This document shows, in pieces, positions 55,600 to 64,000 of a stretch of DNA of 64,000 nucleotides (position 1 is its first letter; every line of letters starts with the position of its first letter). The position numbers and the translations under genes were made by a program. The notes below the pieces were generated by a model. It was not told the origin of the DNA. It was given only the letters and a program-made list of their open reading frames with translations, and ran no database searches. The stretch comes from Bostrychus sinensis (Eukaryota > Chordata > Actinopteri > Gobiiformes > Eleotridae): NCBI GenBank assembly GCA_020698575.1, contig CM036240.1, forward strand, positions 33,308,711 through 33,372,710. The letters are read 5' to 3'.

Positions 55600-57530
55600 T
55601 TTTTGTTTTTTCCTGTGGCCCTTCACAAGAACATACAGTATACCATAAACATAATTAATACATTTTACAAATAATTTATAATACATGACCTGCCATCCGT
55701 CAGTTCATCATGTGATGTCATCACATGACCTTTAATTTTGCTGCCATGTCCTGTCCAGCTGCACTTTATGCAGAAAAGAGCTGAGCATGAAGAAAGAGAT
55801 CTGTACTAACTTGGTGTGAGTAGTCTACAATAAACCAACTGAGACAGGTGGAGGAGCACCGGGAGCTTCCAGGTGGGCCAGTGTATACTTTTGGGTCAGC
55901 CGTGAGAATGTGTGTGTGTGTTGTCTCAGCCCAGCCATTACGCACAGATGAGCAGTCGTTATCACACAGCAACGACCCCCTGACCCCTACTCAACTTTCC
56001 TTCCTGTACTGAGGCTACTTTCTATGATCCCTGCTGCCCCGTGGTCACATGGTGTCGGCCCTGTGGCCCAGGGTTGGCCCGTGGAATAATTAGATAGATG
56101 CTGAGCGCTGAATGACAGGGGCACGCCAGCCTACTGCCTTATGCTGTTGCCTATGTAAGCTTGCATAATGAATCTGGTCAGTGTTGTACAGGATTTTTTG
56201 ATGCTATTAGACCTCATTCACAGAAGGTACCTGTTGCGTGCTCTCTGTCCATAAATGACACTGAGGACTGGGAAGGTTTTGCAGATTAAATGCCGCCCAG
56301 GTTTATTAAAACCAACAGGATCAAAAATACAGTTTGCCAGGATTCAAAATTGATACAAAAATACAGTATAGTGGTAGATCAAAAAGACAGAGTACAATCT
56401 CACGAGCGAAGGTACAATTTGTTGGCGTAGCGCCGCCACCGGTCACAGCTCTCTCCGGGGAGAACCTTCCCATCTTGGGATGCCATCGAACTGCTCTCGA
56501 CTCCGGGGTACACACAGGTTTTAAAGGATTCAGTTTGACTAAGCCAATCCCAGGTCCACCTCCAGGTATATCATGTTTAGGCCACAATAATTTTTAGTCC
56601 ATGTATGGTATCTCCTGAGTACGGGAGGATCCGGACATTGCCCCTGATAAGTGTAAATTTTCTTTGGGAGTCAAGCTGGCCCTTGTTTGGCCTCAGCGGA
56701 GTTGCATGGACCTTGACTTGGCTTTAATCTTACAGAGACAAGTTCAGCGAGTGGCAAAGAGGCAATTTATCTAAAGCCTAGTGTTAGCATACAGAGTGAA
56801 TTATAGATATCCTACAGCTGGCAAAACAAGACCTGGTACGTAAAGTAAGAACACTCCCCTATCGGGATGATTAACTAGCGGGGGATACAAAAACAACCTA
56901 AATCTAATCGCGTATAGCTGTACGTACATGCATTATCATAAAACATTGTAAAACATGACAGAATAATTCCAGTCATGTATGAGTAAGCAGAGGCCTAATC
57001 TAAGTACTTTATTGATAAACACAAAGTCTAAATTAGGGTAAACATGCATAATACTTTAACAACATTAAAATTAACCTTAGCTTTGGCCTTATAGTGATTT
57101 TTCTGCCTTCATCAGTCACAGTAAATTTAATGAAATCATGGACACTAGAGACTGTTTTCAGCCCACAATGGAGTACTACTCTCATCTCAAGCTTTAATTC
57201 AGTTTTTAGTTGATGAAAATCAACCAGATATTGGCAGAGATATGATCATAAACAACTCAATGAAATATTATGGTCCAATTAAATGCAACACAATCCAAAG
57301 TGTGCTGCCTACAGGGGACACGCGCAAGGCATTTCTCACAGTTTTGGAGCTGGATTATCATAATATTAACATTAAACATAAGTTCAGACATTCTGTTAAA
57401 AGTCTTTGGTCTTCTCCTGAGCCACAGCCCAGTGTAATGACAGTGAAGGCTCATAGACTGTGACAGGATATCTGTCCTGGAGCAGGGGCGGAGCTGAGCA
57501 TTCGTAGGGGCTCAGGGCACAATCCGGCTG
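55600..57530 (+). repeat. Locus repeat R1, copy with an LTR-type insertion
   Basis: Same orientation as 19440-20390. It is interrupted at 56182-57111. Confidence 0.75.
56182..57111. mobile_element. Probable solo LTR, 930 bp, TG...CA ends, 4-bp target duplication
   Basis: The insert starts TGTTGTACAGG and ends TGCCTTCA. TCAG lies on both sides (56178-56181, 57112-57115). The paralogous sites at 31771-31774 and 40947-40950 have a single complementary CTGA and no insert. No coding region is present, as expected for a solo LTR. Orientation and family are not known. Confidence 0.75.
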
Positions 57531-57846
57531 TTAAGTGATGACAATAATTCTTTCTTGGGTCCAAGCTCGTTCGAGCCTCATACACTACAATAGCCCTTTA
57601 ACTGATTTTATCCTGCCCCAGGGCTCTGTACAACGCTGTTATAAAAATCTTAATGACAAAAAATAATAAGTTAACCATGGATCTATTCTGGCAATGCTTT
57701 TTTAGACAAAAGACTTAAAAATGTGATTTTCTAAGATTGCAACTAGTTAATTAGCCTATGAATGCTGGTGATCTGACATTGTAACTGTAATAACAGCACA
57801 AATAACAGTTTGATGAAGCAGTGAAGACCCTAAACAGACTTTATTT

Positions 57847-58186
57847 TAAGGTTGCATAGTCGATTAATCGGTGGGTGAGGTCTTAGTCGACTAAATTTTC
57901 ATTAGTTGATTAGTTGAATCCACTCTTCGCATTGAAAAAGCATCTCTAATTTACTACTTTATAACTTTTATTTTTAATATCATTTAATATAACATAGATG
58001 ATTTTTTAGATAACAATGTATTTTACATCCATCTTTTGTAAATATTGTATCACCTAATTAAAGTCACTTTTTGTGTCAAACTCTGGTCAAATCCCCACAT
58101 GTCCTGTGGTCGATTTTGGTCAATTAATCGCTGTACTGGGCAGAACTTTGGTCGACTAACAATTTCTTTGGTCGACTACAGCCCTA
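57847..58186. mobile_element. 340-bp hAT-type MITE, inverted paralogue
   Basis: CTTTATTT flanks both sides (57839-57846, 58187-58194); same length as 30698-31037. Confidence 0.85.
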
Positions 58187-58333
58187 CTTTATTTACTGGC
58201 TTTATAGCTGCTGCGTCTCCCTGTGTCACCTACTCATAAAACCATAATCACAGTCACTATTACTTCCTTGGGCAGACTAAAATCCACACAACATCCATTC
58301 TGACAGACTGTTGCCCATCACAGAAAGGATGAC

Positions 58334-59829
58334 TGTAGGAGATCTGGACCACTGCTGAAATTCTATCAAAAATGGACATTCCTTTAGGAGACGAGAAGTC
58401 TGCTCTTACCCACCAAGGATGCAAAACAAAGACATAAATCTGTCCTATACTGGACTGCAGACCAATAAAAATGCCAGAAGAGGCCTCCTCTCTTCTCTGA
58501 TAAGAACCAGAGACCTGGCACATCTCATCTGTTTAAAAGACTTTATATGCATTAACATGTTACTTTACAGGAAAATGTCATAGCTATGTTTTGTGCAAAC
58601 TGTTGAATGTAAAATGTTTAAAGGTATGTAAATTGAAGTGGAGTAAGACACATTTCTTTTTATGACATTTATTTTGTGTCTAGCAGAGGTAATTTGAGTC
58701 CTCTCCACTATCAGTTCAGAGGGACGAACCAGGGACACCCCTTTTACTCCAGTCTTATCTTGGGGTGCGGCCCACATTCCTCAGTTTTTAGTTTAGTCTT
58801 TAGTCTAGTCTTGTCTTGGTCTTGTCTTTGTCTCGTCTCGTCTCCGTCTCTCCTTCATCTTTTAAGTTTAATTTTTCTTTTCGTCTCGTCATTTTTGTTG
58901 CGTTAAGTTCACCTTGCTGGTGATAACATCTTTTCACAATAAGTCGCCCAAACTTTCGTTCAAGTATCATTTTTGTAGTTTATTTTGAAAAGCCTCGCGC
59001 CGCGCAACATCCGCCATCTTTAACAATCGCTGCCTTGACCAAAGCAGCTAATTTAAGAAGTTATACTTCTAAAGTTTTGAATCGCTGTGAAAGGATTTTT
59101 ATTGAATTTTTCATTTGGCATTAAAAGGGACATTTGCCATATTCTGAGACTTTGACGCTGCCTTACGCTGACAACAGCTAAACTCTCCCTGAGCGGCATC
59201 ACGCTCCTGTTGAACATAACGGGACACCTGGCGACTGGCTTGTTGAGCTTGGAGGACACACCACGACCCGCAGCTTGGGACCGGGAAGACCAACCCTGTG
59301 ACACCCTGCGGCTCTAAAGGACGAGGAAACTACATCCGAGCCCCTGGCTGAACCCGGAGGCTGGCTGTCGTCACCGCCTTCCCCTCCTGCTCCGAAGACG
59401 GTACACCAGTGTTATGTATGATACAGAATTGGCACTTATAGTCTCAGAGTCTACTCCCTTATTCCTAAATTTCCAATAATTTAATAAGTCAATTTATTAC
59501 TTACTCCACTGCAATTCATCATTAGTTAATCAATAATTCTGCATAACGGTTCTGTTCATAATTACATTCCTTTCGATATTTACCTGTGCCTCAGTACACT
59601 ATTCCACCTTATTGTGTAAATAAACGTTATACTTAATCTAAATTAAGTTGAGTTTGGTGGTCTTTATCTATTAAACTGAGTCCCTCCTGATCAATCCTTC
59701 CCTCTTAAGACATTAGTTTAGGTGTTTTAATCTGCACGTTAGCGCAAGGCTAACTGGTACCAATGCGGAGTTATTACTCTTAATCTTTGTCTTAGTTCAG
59801 TGTATATATTTTTATATATGTACCCTACA
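58334..59829. mobile_element. Solo LTR, 1496 bp, TG...CA ends, 5-bp target duplication
   Basis: The insert begins TGTAGGAG and ends CCCTACA. ATGAC lies on both sides (58329-58333 and 59830-59834). The paralogous site at 30551-30555 is empty. It contains CT-rich GTCTTG/GTCTCG runs near 58795-58860 and an AATAAA-like region in its last third. No open frame of note. Relatives are probably at 14236-14727 and 43451-44235. Confidence 0.85.
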
Positions 59830-59834
59830 ATGAC

Positions 59835-60414
59835 GCTATAAATTTTGCTAAATTTACCAAAATTATACAAAAAAGGTTTGTCAAAGACACATCTCACATG
59901 TCAGGGGTTAAATTCCTTTGATGTGAGCTGTGCACAAAAAACAATAAAACATATAATCTGCTATAGCTTTGATTAAATAATTTGACAGAGTTGTAAATAG
60001 TAGGCTATTTTAGACATTTTGGTGATTCAATCAAACATTGCGTGTTTTTTCATGTTAAAACAAACGGGAAATATGTGTAATAACAGGTATGGTGCTGATG
60101 TTAACAGACAGGCTGTTTTATGCTGTAGTCTAACGGGGGTTTGTGTAGCTCTTACTTTTCCAGTCAGAAAATACATAGCAATCAGGTTTAGACTTCAGCT
60201 TTAGGTAAACCAAGCACACTACACTAATCCCAACAGTAATAGTAGTACCACACAGCTTCGATAAGGAAACCCTGCACAGCACCCAACACGTGACGCCCCT
60301 GTGCCTCGGACGCACCGACACACACCTGAGACCCAAACTACCAACCAACAATGACTGTAAAAGACTTCATCTAAACTATAGTAAACTCACAGAATCCTTT
60401 GTACATACACTATT
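59835..60414. other. Non-coding part of the inverted spacer copy
   Basis: Mirror of about 29991-30550; no gene recognised. Confidence 0.5.
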
Positions 60415-60570
60415 GTAATAATCCCCACAAATGTAATAAACTGCAAATGTAATAAATTCCCATGAATGTAACAGAGACTTCCCACAAACGTAACAACTAT
60501 TACATTTGCAGTTGTTTATTACATTTGTGGGACGGTAATGCCATGTCTGCAAATCTAATAAATTCCCACA
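60415..60570. repeat. Cluster of ATTACATTTG-type words, inverted paralogue
   Basis: Mirror of 29790-29990. Confidence 0.65.
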
Positions 60571-60639
60571 AATATAATAAGAAAATTATTAATGCAGAAA
60601 CAGTTACAAAATATTATAGGGCTGTGCTTGTCTTATATA

Positions 60640-62074
60640 CACTGCTCAAAAAAATAAAGGGAACACTAAAATAACACATCCTAGATCTGAATGAATGAAA
60701 TATTCTTATTAAATACTTTGTTCTTTACATAGTTGAATGTGTTGACAACAAAATCACACAAAAATTATCAATGGAAATCAAATTTATTAACCCATGGAGG
60801 TCTGGATTTGGAGTCACACTCAAAATTAAAGTGGAAAAACACACTACAGGCTGATCCAACTTTGATGTAATGTCCTTAAAACAAGTCAAAATGAGGCTCA
60901 GTAGTGTGTGTGGCCTCCACGCCTGTATGACCTCCCTACAACGCCTGGGCATGCTCCTGATGAGGTGGTGGATGGTCTCCTGAGGGATCTCCTCCCAGAC
61001 CTGGACTAAAGCATCCACCAACTCCTGGACAGTCTGTGGTGCAGCGTGGCGTTGGCGGATGAAGTGAGACATGATGTCCCAGATGTGCTCAATTGGATTC
61101 AGGTCTGGGGAACGGGCGGGACAGTCCATAGCATCAATGCCTTCGTCTTACAGGAACTGCTGACACACTCCAGCCACATGAGGTCTAGCATTGTCTTGCA
61201 TTAGGAGAAACCCAGGCACAACCACACCAGCATATGGTCTCACAAGGGTCTGAGGATCTCATCTCGGTACCTAATGGCAGTCAGGCTACCTCTGGCGAGC
61301 ACATGGAGGGCTGTGCGGCCCCCAAAGAAATGCCACTCCACACCATTACTGACCCACTGCCAAACTGGTCATGCTGGAGGATGTTGCAGGCAGCAGAACG
61401 TTCTCCACGGCGTCTCCAGACTCTGTCACATCTGTCACATGTGCTCAGTGTGAACCTGCTTTCATCTGTGAAGAGCACAGGGCGCCAGTGGCAAATTTGC
61501 CAATCTTGGTGTTCTCTGGCAAATGCCAAACGTCCTGCACGGTGTTGGGCTGTAAGTACAACCACCACCTGTGGACGTCGGGCCCTCATACCACCCTCAT
61601 GGAGTCTGTTTCTGACCGTTTGAGCAGACACTTGCACATTTGTGGCCTGCTGGAAGTCATTTTGCAGGGCTCTGGCAGTGCTCCTCCTGTTCCTCCTTGC
61701 ACAAAGGAGGAGGTAGCGGTCCTGCTGCTGGGTTGTTGCCCTCCTACGGCCCCCTTCACGTCTCCTGATGTACTGGCCTGTCTCCTGGTAGCGCCTCCAT
61801 GCTCTGTACACTACGCTGACAGACACAATAAACCTTCTTGCCACAGCTCGCATTGATCCTGGATGAGCTGCACTACCTGAGCCACTTGTGTGGGTTGTAG
61901 ACTCCGTCTCATGCTACCACCAGAGTGAAAGCACCACCAGCATTCAAAAGTGACCAAAACATCAGCCAGAAAGCATAGGAACTGAGAAGTGGTCTGTGGT
62001 CACCTCCTGCAGAACCACTCCATGATTGGGGGTGTCTTGCTAATTGCCTATAATTTCCACCTGTTGTCTGTTCC
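60640..62074 (-). mobile_element. Tc1-like transposon, transposase frameshifted, 5' terminus lost to a LINE
   Basis: The 3' terminus on this strand is CACTGCTCAAAAAAATAAAG after TA at 60638. The transposase reads on the minus strand from about 61853. A helix-turn-helix part (MRAVARRFIVSVSVVYRAW) is followed by LFTDESRFTLS with the first Asp (near 61480), QDNARPHVA with the second Asp (near 61190), and SPDLNPIEHIWD with the catalytic Glu (near 61095). Frame breaks lie near 61290 and 61150. At about 62074 the element is cut by the poly-T edge of the next LINE, before its second terminal repeat. The insertion is shared with 28905-29729, where only the 3' half survives. Confidence 0.9.
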
Positions 62075-64000
62075 TTTTTTTTCCCCTCAATGTGTTTATT
62101 AATTTTCAAAATCACAAATCAAAAGCAACATAGACATAAACACAAGTAACACTAAGACAATTATATACACACATAAATATAACATAAATGAAACATATGT
62201 GTAAAATAGTTACTAACAAAAACTAAGACAACAAAAAGCAAATAAAAAAATTACAAATTACAAATTAAAATCAAAACCTAGTAAAATAGTTCTTGCAGCT
62301 GGTTGCAAGTAAAGTCCCAGGTCAATGAACAGTTAGTAAAAAGGATAATGAGACTATTACTCGGGATTTTATGAGAAGACCAGCTTCCAAATATATTCAA
62401 AAAAAGGGTCCCATATCCTTGAAAATTTCTCCTGGGAGCCCTTCAACAAGTATCTAATTTTTTCCTATTTGGCAAAATAAAGGACATCCTTGACCCAGTG
62501 AAAGTATGATGGTGGTGCAGTCAGTTCCCATCTTAAGAGTATCAGCCATCTTGCTAATAAGCTGACAAAGCCTATGAATGACCTCTCCTCTGAAGAGAAT
62601 GAAGCAGTTGCAGAAATTACCCCAAACAGTGCTGTGACTGCATTAGGTTCCATTCTCTTCCCTGTGACTTCACTTAAAGTATCACAAATCTTCCGCCAGT
62701 AAGATGACAGAGCAGAGCATGACCAAAACATATGAATATGGGAAGCTGCAGCTAGATGACACCGATCACAGGTCAGATCAACATTCTGGTATATCTTTGA
62801 AAGCTTGACCTTTATTAAATGTGTTCAATGCAAGACTTTGCACTGAATCACGCCATGTTTTGCACAAATTGAAGAATGGTGCACCTTATTCAAAATATTT
62901 TTCCACATGTCATCATTAAACACTACTCCCAGATCATCTTCCCAGAGTGCTTTAATGGAGGCCAAAGAGGCCATTCATAAAGAATGGATCTGTGAGTAGA
63001 TAAGTGAGATTGCACCTTTAAAAGTAGGTGCTGGTTTAAGGAATGCATCTATAGGGGAGTCAGGGGGCATGGTAGGAAACTGAGGGAACCTGTTAGCAAA
63101 AAAACTGCGCACCTGTAAATATCTAAAAAAGTGTCGCTTAGGAATTTCTCAGACAGCTGTTCAAAAGATGTAAATATATTATCGCTATAAAGATCCTTAT
63201 ACGATTTAATACCTCGACTTGACCAGATATCAAATGCATTATCCATTAGTGATGGAGGAAAGATATGGTTAGCTGTTATTGGAACTAATATTGACGCAAA
63301 ACAGCGTCTAAACTGATTCCAAATTTTCAAAGTAGTTCTCACAACAACACCTTTGGTATGGGCTGTAGTAGGACGTTCAATGGGCAAGTGGACTAAGGCA
63401 GAAAGAGAGACTGCCCCCAAGAAACACGTTCCATTCTCAACCAAACAGGTGAAGAAAGGTGCAAGTCATAATGTAACCAAAATTGGATTATTTTAAGATT
63501 AGCAGCCCAGTAATAAAATCTCAAATTGGGCAAAGCCATTCCTCCCAAATCCCTTGGCCCCTGCAAGAACTGCCTGCAATCATGGGGTTTTCCTATTCCA
63601 AATAAACTAGAGATGGTTGCATCTAATTTGTGGAAAAATGATTCCAGAAGAAAAACTGGTAGACACTGAAATAAATATAGGAACCGAGGAAGAATATTCA
63701 TCTTGATACTATTAATCCAAGCAGCTAACGGCAGGGTCAACACTCAAAGTCTTTTTGCACCTGAGTCAAAAGGAGTGAAATTTGCACAATAAAGATCCTC
63801 AAATTTATTAGTTACCTGAACTCCACGATACTTAAACTGACATTCAGCAATCTTGAATGGTAAAGTGTGCAATGGGTATTCACAAGCAGCCTTATTAAGG
63901 GGAAGAAGTTCACTTTTACGTAAGTTTAATTTGTAACCGGATATAGATCCAAATAAATCAAGAAAAGAAAGGGCAGCTGGAATGGACACTGAAAAATCCG
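62075..64000 (-). mobile_element. L1-type LINE, 3' half, running off the window
   Basis: On the minus strand the reverse transcriptase C-terminal half reads SGYKLNLRKSELLPLN (near 63930), then INSIKMNILPRFLYLFQCLP, ISSLFGIGKPHDCRQFLQGP and GGMALPNLRFYYWAAN (63700-63500). A C-terminal region with FWSCSALSSYWRKICDTL (near 62700) follows. The order and motifs fit the ORF2 of fish L1 elements. Frames are broken at about 63745, 63420 and 63050. The 3' end is a short poly-A (poly-T at 62075-62082 on the plus strand). The 5' part, including endonuclease and the catalytic motif, is outside the window. Confidence 0.85.

Larger units (their letters stand above)
57530..61500 (-). repeat. Inverted second copy of the 28.9-31.4 kb spacer
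   Basis: Landmarks in reverse order: hAT MITE (57847-58186 / 30698-31037), the ATTACATTTG cluster (60415-60570 / 29790-29990), and the Tc1-like element end (60640 / 29729). Confidence 0.85.

Overview
The window looks like nuclear DNA from a teleost fish, probably a percomorph. It has no operon structure. Its protein-coding content is a small cluster of trace-amine-associated receptor (TAAR) genes, embedded in fish-type transposons: Tc1-like, hAT, TTAA-target piggyBac-like, CR1/L2-type, I/RTE-type and L1-type LINEs, solo LTRs and a tRNA-type SINE. I found no bacterial genes, CRISPR arrays, rRNA genes or intact tRNA genes.

Host genes. There are four closely related two-exon TAAR loci. Three look intact at 324 codons: 25424-26463 (+), 33433-34484 (-) and 53023-54062 (+). 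The fourth, at 12203-12752 (+), stops at the end of TM4, where a transposon-bearing segment begins. All keep the TAAR fingerprint in TM7. All lack Asp3.32, and the three full-length genes carry Asp5.42, the arrangement known from the non-classical teleost TAAR clade. Each is split by a very short phase-2 intron in the first intracellular loop. Three loci have a GC donor and one has GT. A fifth possible host element is a 69-codon reading frame (minus strand, 17698 to 15118) cut in two by a LINE with an 11-bp target duplication.

Layout. 1-11.6 kb: transposon debris (a deleted Tc1-like element, a minus-strand LINE, a MITE, a piggyBac-like transposase relic). 11.6-14.2 kb: TAAR locus A and the segment that breaks it. 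15.2-17.6 kb: a plus-strand LINE. 18.6-42.3 kb: a very large inverted duplication, arms 18615-28070 and 31989-42320 around a 3.9-kb spacer, with one TAAR gene per arm. 42.3-52.2 kb: nested transposons. 52.3-55.1 kb: the fourth TAAR block. 55.6-61.9 kb: an inverted second copy of the 28.9-32.0 kb spacer, carrying two extra LTR-type insertions that the first copy lacks. 62.07 kb to the end: an L1-type LINE running off the window.

How it fits together. The TAAR genes sit in repeated blocks made of an upstream region, two exons and a 3' flank. These blocks were copied in both orientations, so the locus appears to have grown by inverted and direct segmental duplication. Amino-acid differences among the paralogues are concentrated in TM2-TM5 and the second extracellular loop. 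TM6 to the C-terminus is nearly the same in all. Many insertions can be dated relative to the duplications because one copy is filled and its paralogue empty. All of this is read by eye; no alignment, database or expression data were available.
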